Source: Setophaga petechia (lineage: Eukaryota; Chordata; Aves; Passeriformes; Parulidae). From it: a stretch of 64,000 bases of DNA. The stretch lies in assembly GCA_024362935.1 (NCBI GenBank), contig JANCRA010000006.1, positions 29,381,924-29,445,923 of the forward strand, in the 5' to 3' direction. Each line of letters starts with the position of its first letter. Positions within the stretch are counted from its first letter, which is position 1. Below are positions 44,211-55,262 of this stretch, one piece after another. A program made the translations under genes and the position numbers. A model generated the notes under the pieces. It searched no databases. It was not told the DNA's origin and was given only the letters and a program-made list of their open reading frames with translations.

Positions 44211-45088
44211 GGTCCCAGCTGGCAGGGCCAGCCCTGGGGGCTGCAGCAGGCAGTGGGACAGGCCAGGCAGCCACAGTGGGCAAAGCAGCCCGGGCGTGTC
44301 TAAAGCAGGACAGCGCTGCTGCCAACTGGAGCTCGGGCAGTGCTCGGGAGGGATTAATTTGCCAAGCACTGAATCAATGTCAGAGCAAGCAGAGGAGGTT
44401 GGGTGCGACATCTGCTCCTCTCCAGAGGGGATGGCAGTGGCAGAGGAGCAGCTTCTGTGCGCTGCCGGCTCCTGCCCGCGGCAGCCGCGGCCCTCCGGAG
44501 CTCGGCTCAGGAGTGCCTGGAGAATTTTTGGCTCTGCATCTGTTTTTAGGAGAAGAAACAAGTTGTGTGCCATGGTTTGCTGCATGAGCCCTCAGATGGG
44601 ATGTAGTGTTGGCACCTCTGTGGCTCTGTTTGCCTCGATGAGGCGGGGATGTGGAGCTTTTCTGGGGGACACAGCTCAGCTCTGCAGTTCCATGGGACCC
44701 ACTGCTTGTTCTGCATGTTCGCAGCACTTGGGTTCAGATAACATTCAGGCTGCTCGTTCTGTTTGCTGTTTTCTTTGTTCCATATGAGGAAGAGTTATAA
44801 TCAGGGGTTAAAAACCCCCAGACAGAGCTCAGGGTTCTGGAGAAATACAATGGTTTTTTTTAAGGGATGGACTTTAGGTGAGCATTTACAGTTTATCAAA
44901 ATCTGTTTTCAACAGAAATGTTTCTGCCCTGTGATGGAGCCTGATGGAGCTCTGTGGTCTGGGGTGGGATGGGGGATTCAGAGGGGACATCTTTGCCTCC
45001 TACAGCGGTCCCAGCTGAGGGAGAAGGGGGCGGTTCTGAGGTGGATGGGTGCCTTGGGTAGGGCTGCTTGTGCCGTGCCGTGGGGTGA

Positions 45089-45214
<126 letters not shown>

Positions 45215-47580
45215 TCTCCCAGCAAATTGCATCCCTGGCTGAGCCGGCCCCGGCGGGGGCGGGAGAGGAGGGGGCCTCTCCTAACACCGCAGCAGTCAGA
45301 CTGGAGGTGAACCCAATCAGCACACACAAGAAGACTCCTTCTCTTCTCTTCGTCGGGATGCTTTTTTCAGCCAATCTGGACACTTCTTTATACTCTCTTC
45401 CCTTTCTTTTCTGGGTAGAAGCCGCTCTCCCCTTCCCCGCCACCGCCACAACACCGCTCCCTTCCCCTCCCCGCTTTCCACCCAAGGTAGAAGGATTTTA
45501 AGGAGGAAAAGCAAAAATCCACCACCACCACCACACAAGCCAAGCCCAGAGCAGTGTACAGCCTCACGCTGGGTGTTTCTGAGGAGCTACAAATGTACCT
45601 CGGTCACGTCTCTCTCCCTCGCTAGCAGGCAGCCCCTGCCCCCCTTCCTTTCACGCTACCTCTCCGTAGGGAATTGCCACCATGGGGAATCTGCTCCCTC
45701 CTCATCTCTGCAGCTTCCCTCACTCAGCCCTGCCCTGTGAGCTGTCCCTCAGCTGCTGCAGGCACAGGGCAGGTGGCACAGCCCCCGAGCATGTAGAAGG
45801 AGCCAGCGTGCTCCCCCTCGCTTCCTAAAGGTACCGTTCCCATTGCCAGCCCTGGGGAAATTCCCAGTGCCAGCCCTTCTCAGCCAAGCATCCCTCCCAC
45901 TGGCTGCTATGATCTGGATGAGCTGTGGAACCCTGCTGTCCTGCCTGCCTGTTGCTGGAGGGGAGAAGAGGAGGGAAGGAAGGGAGGCAGAGGCAGGTGA
46001 GAAGCGGCCATCTGTGGTAACACCTCCACGGAGCTGTGTGGGATCAGGCATGGATGGCTGGTGGGACACCAGCAGCTCTCTCACAGCACCTAGAGAGGCT
46101 GGTGGTGGAGGGCAGTGCCAGGGGTGTTGGCTCCCGTTTCCATGAGGAGCTGTGTCCCCAGTTCAGGCAGCACCCACAGAGGTTTGTGCCACCCCCTGCA
46201 TTCCCAAAGCCAGCAGTGAGGGATGGGCAGCAGAATGCCAGGGGCTGGAAGTGCTGGGGTGAGTGTCTTGGGTGCTTTTGGTAACTCTTCACACCACAGG
46301 TTTGCTCTGTAGGACAGGAGGCTGCCCCTCTGGGGCATGTCTGGGTGCTGGAGCTGCTGGCTTGACCCCAGGAGTTACCTGGGCAGTGGCCATGGAAGGA
46401 CTCACAGGACTTTCTGCCCAGCTTTTCTGGCCCACTGTTGGGACAAGCAGTGGTGGCTGGCAAGCAAGGCTTCATCCTGCCCCTTCGGGCTGGTGCTGGG
46501 AGGATGTGGCTTCCGTGGAAGAGCAGGAAGAGGCAGCACCAGCTTCCCTGGGCAGCGGGCTGAGCTTCGTGCCAGGGTGGGACTTGTGGCCATCGGTTCT
46601 TTCCGTGGCACGAGGAGGCTGAGCCAGCCTGCACCAAGACCCTGGGTGTGGTGGCACTGGTGAGGGTGCAGGATGTCTGGCACCTCATGGTGGATCTCAG
46701 CATCCTCTGGGATCAGTACCTCACGCTGTTGAATGTCCATTCCCACCCTGCTTGTGCTGTGTCGAGGTGGGAACTGCCAGCGCGGAGCAGCATTAAACAG
46801 AAACGGTTCAAAATCAGAGCTCTGCCAAAAATGCTTCCACCCTTCTGCTGGAAAAAATAATGGTCCTTGGTGGTGTGGCTGCAGCTCCAGCACGCTGTCA
46901 CCTTGCAGCACGGGTGTCATGTGTCCAGCAGTGACACTTCCTGCTCCTTTGGCAGCCATGGCAGAGTGGGCAGAGCAGGATGTGACATGAGGGGCCTGGG
47001 GCTGCCTCCCAGCTGTGTGCTAAGAGCATGGAGAAGGTTGTTTTCCTGCAAGGACAGTCGGGAAGTGCTGCCCACCTTCCCCAGCTCTGCACCTTCCCAC
47101 TTTCCTCCTCGTCTTCCCATCTGCCTGTTGTCCACTTCCAGCTAATTTGACATGAACCTGTCCTGGCACAGCGTTCCAGGGACACAGGACTGGCTCAGGC
47201 CTCTCCTGCTGGGCCACAGCAGTGCCCTGCCTGCAGGAATGCCACCAATCCCTTTGGAAAGCACCTGGGAATGAGCCCAACCACGGCCTGCTGGAGCCAG
47301 TCCACGCTGGTGCTGCCCCCCTGCCCTGTGCTCCCCCTGCCCAGGCTGCTCCTCCACGGTACTTTGCAAATCCCCTCCTGGGTTCCCCACTTGGTCCCTC
47401 CAGTTTGTGTTGGCTTGCCTTTTCCTTTGCTTTTTTAAATTTTTTTTTTAATTTTTGGGTTTTGTTTCTCCTCCCCATTCTCCTCCTCTCCTGCTCCAGT
47501 CCTGAGTGTTGTGGGGTTTTTTTCTTCTTCTTTTTTATTATTATTTCTCTTTTCTGCCCAGAAAAACCTGACTTCGATAC

Positions 47581-47698
47581 CAAAAAAAAAAAAACAAAAC
47601 AAAACAAAAAAAAAAACCACAAAAAAAACACAAACAAAAAAAAAAAACCTGCAGAAACTCAAAAAAAATAAAAATGAAAAAAAAATCACAAAAAAAAA
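47581..47698 (+). repeat. A-rich tract in PBX1 3' UTR
   Basis: About 118 bp of A runs separated by single C, G or T, for example ACAAAACAAAACAAAA. It could prime oligo-dT internally and give false 3' ends in RNA data. Confidence 0.9.
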
Positions 47699-47867
47699 CT
47701 CGACGATTCTTTCAGCTTTATTAACATTTTCCATTGTTTCTTGCGATTTGTGTCTCGTTCTTTGTAGTATTGATGATAACGAACATTTGATAATGAATGT
47801 TCTTGTATATTCAGATAAAGGAGAAAAAAAAAAACCAAAAACGCAGTCGGAATTTAATAGTGTTTAT

Positions 47868-47881
47868 AATAAAAGAATAAA
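47868..47881 (+). terminator. PBX1: Possible proximal polyadenylation signals (two AATAAA)
   Basis: Two AATAAA hexamers sit eight bases apart (47868-47873 and 47876-47881) about 2.66 kb after the stop codon. They could give a shorter 3' UTR isoform. They lie in AT-rich sequence, where the hexamer can occur by chance. Confidence 0.35.
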
Positions 47882-48309
47882 AAATGACCCTCTTAGCACG
47901 CAAAATTGAACAGGGGGAAGGTCCCATCCCTGTTCTTTCTGTGGCAACAAGCGCTTCATTCCTGTATAGTTTATAACATCAAACTACCTACATTCATCCT
48001 CCTTTTTTTTGTTTGTTTGTTTTTTCCCATGGTTTGGGTTTTTTTTTTCCATTTTCTCGCATTTGTGAATTAGTTCAAGAATGCTAGAAAAGTGTAGAGT
48101 TGTGCACACTCATTTCTTCTTACACAATGTTTAAAAAGTGACGGTAATTCATTTTGTAAAACTTTAAAAAGAAAAAAAATGGTTGGAATAGTGAGCATTA
48201 ATAGGTACAGTCTAACACTTTATGTTTCTTAACGTTGAGACCCAGAAATGAACCTTTTTGTTGGTTTCTTTTACTATTTTTGCCTTGTTTGGGATGGGTG
48301 GGAGAGGGC

Positions 48310-48311
<2 letters not shown>

Positions 48312-48346
<35 letters not shown>
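48312..48346 (+). repeat. GAT trinucleotide run in PBX1 3' UTR
   Basis: Eleven to twelve uninterrupted TGA/GAT units, ending ATGCTGA. Likely length-polymorphic. Confidence 0.95.
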
Positions 48347-49440
48347 CTGAGTTTATTTTGACCTGTCCGAGACGATGGCCTTGCCACCTCCCCTGCGCTT
48401 TTGAGCTGTGACCAGAGTGATGTGAAAAGTGCTGGTGGTGTTTTTGGGGGAAGGATTTCTCCCCATTCCTTTCAGATCCCAGCTCCAGAGGGTCCTGGTG
48501 TGGCTGCTCTGGGGCTGAGCTGTGGGATTTCCCCTCTGGAAAGAGATGGAATTCCCAGGGGTTTTGGGGAGGAGGTTGGGGGAGTCAAGCCCTGAGCCCC
48601 CTGTGGGTTCCACAGGTTCCACCCTCCATTCTGGGTGTGTTGCTGAGCTCCTGGAAGTGATGATGAAAGGGCAGGAATCCTTCCCAAAACATGGGGATGG
48701 TTGGTTCTCCTCCCTGAATCCCAGTGTCCCAAAACTGAGGGGTTCAGGGTAAGGAATGTTCCAACCTCACCTTGCTAGAGATGAGGTCTCAGAGCCTTGC
48801 CCTGGGCCCTGAGCTGGGACAAGGGGTGGGACGTGGCCACAATGTCCCAAATCCAGCCCCAAATCCCAGTGGCTGCAGTGGGGTTCAAGGAGAAGCCCTG
48901 AGGAAAGTGCTGGTTGGCATCACTTCAGTTTTCTCCTAAAACATTTTCCTGCTCCTCCCAAAAAACCCCTGAGCTTTTCACATCACTGACCAGTTTAGGG
49001 TTTGGGGTGTTCCTTTTAATCCCAAGGTTTCCTGGAGTCCTTTTGTTTTCATACACCTTTATTATTATTATTATTTTATTATTATTAAGAGGATGTAAAT
49101 CAGACATTGCCTGGGGGGTTGGTTTTGTCGGTTTGCTTTTTTTGTTCTTGCAAAGCCCTTTCTGTCCCTTGTAAAGGTGATCCACTTCGGAGTTGCTTTT
49201 TCTTTTCTATTTTTTTTTCTCCCCATCTTTTTGTTTTTTTCTCTCTTCTTAATGGATTCCAAATATTAAAAAGAAAAAAAAAAGAAAAGGAAAAAAAAAA
49301 GAAAAACCCTTAAAGAAAAAAGGAAAAAAAAAGACTCTCTGTTCCAACCTGGTTTTGAAACTTTTCTGCTTCTGTAAAGAGAAAAAAAAAGGCCTCTGTC
49401 TTTCTGATCCCAATTGAAACTTTTATGTTCTATGACGATA

Positions 49441-49750
49441 CTAACAAGGTGTAGGTTTTACAGTTTCCTGATTTGTACTGGTAATGCATATTCCAAATAA
49501 ATAGTTTCTTTTGTTGCAAAAAAAAAAAAAAAAAAATCAAAAAAAACCAAAACCCTGAAACCAAAGCTGGTGTATTTATTGGGGAGGAAAAAGAAGAAAA
49601 TGAGATACCCTGGGGGGTTCCCCAGGAGGTGCAGGAAGGGTTTGGGATACAAAGGTGGGGGTGAACAAAGGCAATAAATACCCTGGTGCTGGGATGGTGT
49701 GAGCCAGAGGGATGTGATTGGGGATTCTGCCTGAGGCACTGCATCCCTGG
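49441..49750 (+). repeat. Duplicated PBX1 3' end, copy 1 (intact poly(A) signal)
   Basis: From CTAACAAGGTGTAGG through the distal AATAAA, an A run and GGAGGTGCAGG to CTGCATCCCTGG, this stretch recurs at 50680-50964. It includes both the end of the 3' UTR and about 230 bp of sequence beyond the A run. Confidence 0.92.
49496..49501 (+). terminator. PBX1: Distal PBX1 polyadenylation signal AATAAA
   Basis: A canonical AATAAA lies in TTCCAAATAAATAG and is followed 16 bases later by a genomic run of 18 A (from 49518) and a TG-rich stretch (CTGGTGTATTTATTGG). This is the layout expected of a cleavage site. A decayed copy of the same stretch lies at about 50735 (see the duplication entry). Confidence 0.65.
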
Positions 49751-49755
49751 TTTTA

Positions 49756-49960
49756 CAAAAAAAAAAAAACATAAAAACCCACCAAAAAACCCCAAATAAA
49801 TAAAATTTTTTAAAAACCTAACCAAAAAAACAACCTAAAAAACCACACAAAAAAAGCAATACACCATACAACAAAAAACACATCCAAACAAAACAAAAAA
49901 CAAACAAAAAAAAACCCCAAAAAAACACCCACAACAAAAAAATCCCTTTACTGCTTTTTT
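49756..49960. repeat. A/C-rich low-complexity tract
   Basis: About 200 bp of A runs with scattered C, just after copy 1 of the duplicated 3' end. A similar, shorter A/C tract (51037-51110) follows copy 2, so it may be part of the same duplicated unit. Confidence 0.8.
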
Positions 49961-50339
49961 GGACTTGTGTACGGCTTTCCAAAAAAAAAAAAAACTAGAA
50001 ATGGGATTTTCTCTATCACACCAAGGTCTGGGGCAGGGATGGGGAGCAGGGAAGGTTTGATAGCCTCTCCTGTTTTCCTGGGGGTGGGGGGTTATTTTTA
50101 AATAGGGGGAAAAAATTGAAAACATTTCTGGGAAGAAAAATCATTTTAAATTTGAAAATAATTTATAATTTCAAAAAGAGCTTGTGCACAGGATGAAAAC
50201 CAGATTGTGGATGGACTGGGGGATGGCTGTGACTCCGTGCCCCAAACACCCCGTGGGCAGCATCCCCTCGGGATGAATCCCCGGGAGGGCATCCAGGGAT
50301 GCTGGAGCTGCCTCCCCACGCTGCTCCCCCATGGATTTC

Positions 50340-50545
50340 TTGTCAATGATTATTCAATCTCCAGGCTGACCTTTCTCTTCTAAATAACACGGCAATATCA
50401 GCTCGGGCCAGCCTCCAGCTCGGGCTGCAAATTAACTGTATCGCTGTGCGGCAGGGCCCCCCGAGCCGCCCGCCCCAGGAATTATCTCCCTCCTAATTCC
50501 AGTTTAAATATCAGCCTGCTCCCAGCTGTTCCCTTCTCATCATGG
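50340..50545. promoter_or_regulatory. Candidate conserved element downstream of PBX1
   Basis: GTCAATGATTATTCAATCTC, CTAAATAACACGGCAATATC, GCAAATTAACTGTATCGC and GTTTAAATATCAGCCTG lie between the two copies of the duplicated 3' end. It is unique sequence with retained CpGs. Confidence 0.33.
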
Positions 50546-50679
50546 CTCAGCCCGGCTCCAAGCAGGGAAATGTTAAGTCTCACTGGGCCCCGATTGTGGA
50601 ATGGCCCTGGCAGTGCTAGGGGATGATTTTGGGGCTGGGGGAGGCTCTGCCATACATCCTTGGGTGGGTTTTGGCCATG

Positions 50680-50964
50680 CTGACAAGGTGTAGGTTTTAC
50701 AGTTTCCTGATTTGTACTGGTAGTGCATATTCTAAATTAATAGTTACTTTTGTTGCAAAAAAAAAAAAAATCCAAAAAAAAAGCCAAAACCCCGAAACCA
50801 AAGCTGGTGTGTTTTTTGGGGTGGAAAAAGAAGAAAACGAGATACCCTGGAAGTTTCCCCAGGAGGTGCGGAGGTGGGGGTGAACAAAGGCAATAAATAG
50901 CCTGGTGCTGGGATGGTGTGAGCCAGAGGGATTGGGGATTCTTCCTGAGGCACTGCATCCCTGG
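50680..50964 (+). repeat. Duplicated PBX1 3' end, copy 2 (poly(A) signal lost)
   Basis: Direct copy of 49441-49750, 1,239 bp downstream. The AATAAA region reads TTCTAAATTAATAG, so the hexamer is gone. It lacks about 20 bp (GAAGGGTTTGGGATAC region) and a short GATGT. The A run is preserved (14 A), so the copied unit extended past the cleavage site. Confidence 0.92.
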
Positions 50965-51283
50965 TGCCTCCCCCATGCCTCAGTTTCCCTGGGCACACAG
51001 AGATGAGATCTCCTGGACACGAGGATTTGCCCATGCAAAAAAAAAAAAAAACAAACAAAAAAATCCACAACAATACAAAAACAAAACCAAACAAAACCCA
51101 AAAAAACCTGGCTCCTTGCTCAGCTCGGGTCTTGGCTGCTCTCTGCCAAAATCAGGCAGGTTTGAGGTGGGAAAAGGGCGCTTGGAGCCTCCTGGAGCCA
51201 GGCTGGGTGCAGCATCCTCCCTGCCTTCGTCCCTCTGTTCCCCCTCGCTGGCTGCTTGTGGATGAAAGGGAAACCCACAAATG

Positions 51284-51453
51284 CCAAACTGGATTATTTG
51301 CCTCTTCCTTGCCATCTCCAAACTGGATTATTTGCCTCTTCCTTGCCATATCCAAACTAGATTATTTGCCTCTTCCTCGCCATATCCTAACTGGATTATT
51401 TGCCGCTTTCTCGCCATATCCAAACTGGATTATTTGCCTCTTCCTCGCCATCT
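51284..51453 (+). repeat. 34-bp minisatellite, five tandem copies
   Basis: The unit CCAAACTGGATTATTTGCCT + CTTCCTTGCCATMT is repeated five times head to tail with a few substitutions (CTAGATT, CCTAACT, GCCGCTTTC). There are no unique spacers between copies. Confidence 0.95.
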
Positions 51454-51724
51454 CCATCCCCCTCTCTGCATCCACATCTTTTCCCTTCTCCCCTTGCCAC
51501 TCTTTTATCTGTAGGGGTTTTTTTATTTTATTTTTCCTCCTCTGCTTCCCTGGTTTCAGGCAACCAAGTTCAGCAAACCCCGAGGTGCAACTCAGGCACT
51601 TTTCCATTTCACATTGCAATATTTTAGACCCAAAATCCCAGGGGAAAAAGGCAGGGCATGCACATAACTCCCACAGCAGAAGCTTCAAAAGGCTTTTTGG
51701 TGAGCAGACAGCCCGGGCTGGCGA

Positions 51725-51955
51725 CCCACACCCACATTATTAATAATCCTCCCCTCCTAACCGAGGGGCTGGGAGGTGTTAAAGTTACAGTTGGCAGTAA
51801 AGCCCCGTCTACTGGCAGGAGAATTTAATATACGGCAGAAGTTTCCCCTATAAAAAGCCAGGGTTATGTTTTCCTCCAGTTCACCAGGAGTCTATAACTT
51901 ACGACCTCCATAAATGTGAGTGGGTCTCACAAGTCAGCCCATCAGTCTTTGGAGT
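51725..51955. promoter_or_regulatory. Candidate conserved element downstream of PBX1
   Basis: CATTATTAATAATCCTCCCC, AGAATTTAATATACGGCAGA, CCCTATAAAAAGCCAGGG and CTTACGACCTCCATAAATGT. It includes a TATAAAA and could be enhancer or promoter sequence. Confidence 0.35.
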
Positions 51956-52208
51956 AATTCTGCTTTGTAGTAAAATATTTTATTGTGCCTTGGATGCAGG
52001 CAGCCCGCCCTACCCTGCTCGAGGTGGGTGGGTGGGTGGCTGTCCCCACGTCCCTCCTGTGCCAGCACCCTGGGGATGGCGTGGAGGGCCAAAAAAAAGA
52101 AAATTCAAATTTTAAAATGCAATAAGATAAAATAAAACGTAATAAAATAACATAAAAAATAAAATAACATAAAAAATAAAATAAAATAAAATAAAATAAA
52201 ATAAAGCT

Positions 52209-52596
52209 ACAATGCAGTAGAAGAAAAGAGCAAAAAATATTATAAGATAAAAAAATTACAGGTAAAATAAGATGAATGTAAGATAAATTTAAATGAAACA
52301 AAATAAACCGAAACCAAAATAATAGAATTAGAATGGAATGGAATGGGATAGAATAGCATAGCATAGAATAGCATAGAATAGAATAGAATAGATAAATTTA
52401 AATGAAATAAAATAAACCCAAACCAAAGTAATAAAATTGGAATGGAATGGAATAGAATAGAAAAATTTAAATGAAATAAAATAAACCCAAACCAAAATAA
52501 TAAAATTGGAATGGAATGGAATGGAATGGAATGGAATAGAATAGAATAGAATAGAATAGAATAGAATAGAAACAGAAACAAAATATCCTGCCCCCC
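52209..52596. repeat. GAATG/GAATA satellite block, copy 1
   Basis: ACAATGCAGT, an AT-rich leader (TACAGGTAAAATAAGATGAA), then repeated GAATG and GAATA pentamers, interrupted twice by a re-duplicated leader (ATAAATTTAAATGAAA), ending AACAGAAACAAAAT-TCCTGCCCCCC. It matches 54898-55262 end to end. Confidence 0.9.
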
Positions 52597-53188
52597 GGGC
52601 ATGAGCTACTGAGAATGTGTGCTGCACCTTTTAATTATTGCTAATGAGGTAGAGTTTTAATCGCTTTACGGGGGAATTGTGGCATCTCTGCGTGTGCTGG
52701 CAGTGCCGGGGGTTGTGTGGGAAGAGGGAGCCCAGTGGTGAGGAGGATGAGGAGGAGAAGGACGAGGATGAAACCCAGAGGAAGGGGGGCAGATGGATGC
52801 CACAACGGCAGGGCTGGACCGAGCTGAAGCAGAAGAAAAACATATCAAAAAACAGGAAGAAAAAACAAGAAAAAAAAAGAAAAAAGGAATTTAATCTCAG
52901 CCTTACCATCTCAACCACCCTCTGGGCCATCAAACGCCCCCGTTCAGCCCCAGCCCCGTTGCCTGCAGCCATCGCTGACCCCAAGCAGGGCAGCTGAGGG
53001 GCGCAGGGAGAGCCCAGGTAATTAAAAATGCAAATAAATGAGCGCTGGGGCCGCACGGCTGCCGGCGCCTTCCGAAGGTGCAAATTACGAGAGGGGTTTG
53101 TCCTGTGCCCTGTGCCCCTGGCTGGGCCTGTCCTCTGCCCCCAGGAACCTCCCGAGCACAGAAAAGGGGGCAGGAAAAAGGATGGGAG

Positions 53189-53296
53189 AAAATATCGTTT
53201 TAAAAGAAAAGAAATAAGTTTTCCCTGGTTTTTGTTGTGTTATTTTTTTTCTTTGTTTTCTTCCCAGCGTTTTGTGGTGAAAATGATTCTTCAGAA
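53189..53296. repeat. Diverged single unit of the ~260-bp repeat
   Basis: AATATCGTTTTAAAAGAAAA, TTTTCCCTGGTTTTTGTTGT, CTTTGTTTTCTTCCCAGCGT and TTTGTGGTGAAAATGATTCT follow the same order as the array at 54.2-54.9 kb. It lies about 1 kb before the array and lacks the 20-mer minisatellite. Confidence 0.8.
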
Positions 53297-54004
53297 TGCA
53301 AAGGAAAGAGACATCATCAGAAGCAAATAGTCCCTAAAAACAAATTCCACAGGGGCTAAAGCAGCCCGGCCCCCTGCCACAGATACCTCAGAGCTGCTCC
53401 ACTTGGTTCCACGGCCCCAAAAATTCAATGTATGCTCGGAATCACAGCAAAATCCCACCTACAACACACCCAGCACAGGGAATAAACTCAGGACGGTGAT
53501 TTTGGGGTGACCCCCATGGGCTGTGTGCAGAGAGGACCCCAAACTGAAGCTGATCTGCCCTAACCCTTCCAAACCCAGGAGGGTTTTGCCCGATTCCCGT
53601 GGTTTTGGGGGCATTTTGGCAGCGGCGCTGCGGGGACGGCGCCAGCGCTTCCCGCACTCGCTGACTCAGCTCCAGCGCAGCTCCCTTGTCCTGCCGCTAA
53701 TTAGGCTCCAGCCTCTCATCTCGTTAATAAGCTTCCAGTTCATTTGCATACAAAAAGAAAAAACCAAAAAAAAAAAAAAAAAAAGGCAAGGTGGGGGGAA
53801 AGAATGAAAGCAAGCAGCTCGTTTTACCTTCAACATGTGGCTAATGCTTATTAAAATATTTAACCTTTTACTGTGGCACAGAAGCATCTGTTCCAGCAGA
53901 TCCCGAGGCTTTTCCTGCCTGTAAGGGACACCTTATGGAGGGTCCCCACCCCTGCAGACCCCCGGGGCCTTGGGGAGATGATATTTTAGAATAATTTAGA
54001 ATCT

Positions 54005-54885
54005 CTTTCCTACTGAAACCCTCCTTTCCTATTGGAAGCCCTCTTTTCTATTGAAATCCCCTTTTCCTACTGAAACTTCCCCATTTCCTATTGGAACCCC
54101 TCTTTTTTATTGAAATCCCCTTTCCCTACTGAAACTTCCCCTTTCCTATTGAAATCCCCCTCTTTCCTATTGAAACCCTCCTTTCTAACAAGATCTCCAT
54201 CTCTTATGAGATCCCCCTCACCTATCAAGTCTCAAGAAAGATCATTTTAAAAGAAAATAAAATTTTCCCTGATTTTTGTCGTGTTGGTTTTTTTTTTTTT
54301 TTTCATTCTTTGTTTTCTTCTCAGCGTTTTGTGGGGGAAAAATAATTCTTTAGCATCACTTAGAATCATTTCTAAATGATATTTTAGACTCATTTAGAAT
54401 CTCTTTCCTATTGAGACCCCTCTTTCTTATTCAACCCTCCTTCTATCAAGATCTCCCTCTCTTACTGAGATCCCCCTTCCCCTATCAAGTCTCAAGAAAG
54501 ATCATTTTAAAGGAAAAGAAAGAGGTTTTCCCTGATTTTTGTTGTGATGTGTTTGATTTATTTGGGGTTTTATTTTCCCCTTTGTTTTTGTCCCAGCGTT
54601 TTGTGGGGGAAATGATTCTTTAGAATCATTTAGAATCTCTTTCCTACTGAAACCTCCCCCTTTCCTATTGAAATCCCCCTTTCCTATTGAGACCCCCCTT
54701 CTATCAAGATCTCCCTCCCTTACTGATATCCCCCCTCCCGTATCAAGTCTCAAGAAAGATCATTTTAAAAGAAAATAAAGTTTTCCCTGATTTTTGTTGT
54801 GGTTTTGTTTTTTTTTTTTATTTGATTCCCCCCCCCCTTTGTTTTCTTCCCAGCATTTTGTGGGGGACAATGATTCTTTTGAAAA
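54005..54885. repeat. ~260-bp tandem array with pyrimidine 20-mer minisatellite
   Basis: ATCATTTTAAAAGAAAATAA-type landmarks recur at 54241, 54501 and 54759 (260 and 258 bp apart), with a diverged unit near 53194. Each has TTTTCCCTGATTTTTGT, a T-rich run, TTGTTTTCTTCCCAG and CGTTTTGTGGGGGA. Between units lies a ~20-bp repeat of the type CCTTTCCTATTGAAAYCCCC (54005-54230, 54400-54480, 54640-54740), also seen at 55310-55390. Confidence 0.85.
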
Positions 54886-54897
54886 TTTTAGAAAATT

Positions 54898-55262
54898 ACA
54901 ATGCAGTGAAAGAAAATAATTAAAAGCTATTGCAAGATATAAAAAAATACAGGTAAAATAAAATGAATGTAAGATAAATTTAAGTGAAACAAAATGAACG
55001 CAAACATAAATAATAAAATTAGAATGGAATGGAATGGAATGGAATGGAATGGAATGGAATAGAATAGAATAGAATAGAATAGAATAGAATAGAATAGAAT
55101 AGAATAGAATAGAATAGTGGAATGGAATGGAATGGAATGGAATGGAATAGAATAGAATGGAATAGAATAGAATAGAATAGAATAGAATAGAATAGAATAG
55201 AATAGAATAGAATAGAATAGAATAGAATAGAATAGAAACAGAAACAAAATGTCCTGCCCCCC
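54898..55262. repeat. GAATG/GAATA satellite block, copy 2
   Basis: Second copy with the same leader and the same GAAACAGAAACAAAAT end. It has a longer, purer run of GAATG then GAATA pentamers (about 55021-55236) and lacks the internal leader repeats of copy 1. The common edges show that a unit larger than the satellite itself was duplicated. Confidence 0.9.

Larger units (their letters stand above)
45215..49517 (+). other. PBX1: PBX1 3' untranslated region
   Basis: The region from the stop codon to the A run after the distal poly(A) signal is best read as the ~4.3-kb 3' UTR. This agrees with the long 3' UTR of vertebrate PBX1. It contains a C/CT-rich start, a GC-rich middle (45.7-47.4 kb), an A-rich tract (47581-47698), an AT-rich block with few repeats (47700-48290) that looks strongly conserved, a GAT trinucleotide run and T/A-rich sequence before the end. 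Several ORFs cross it, but none has a recognisable domain. Transcript 3' ends are inferred from poly(A) signals, so the exact boundary is uncertain. Confidence 0.7.

Noticed and set aside
50680..50964. Copy 2 of the 3' end as a processed retrocopy
   Set aside because: It includes sequence beyond the cleavage site and lacks a terminal poly(A) tail and target duplication, so DNA-level duplication is more likely.
51284..51453. Possible CRISPR array (34-bp repeats)
   Set aside because: Copies are head to tail with no spacers, and the genome is a vertebrate's.
55021..55236. GAATG run as human-type satellite II/III contamination
   Set aside because: The pentamer is similar, but the block is short, shares unique edges with a second local copy and lies in clear avian sequence.
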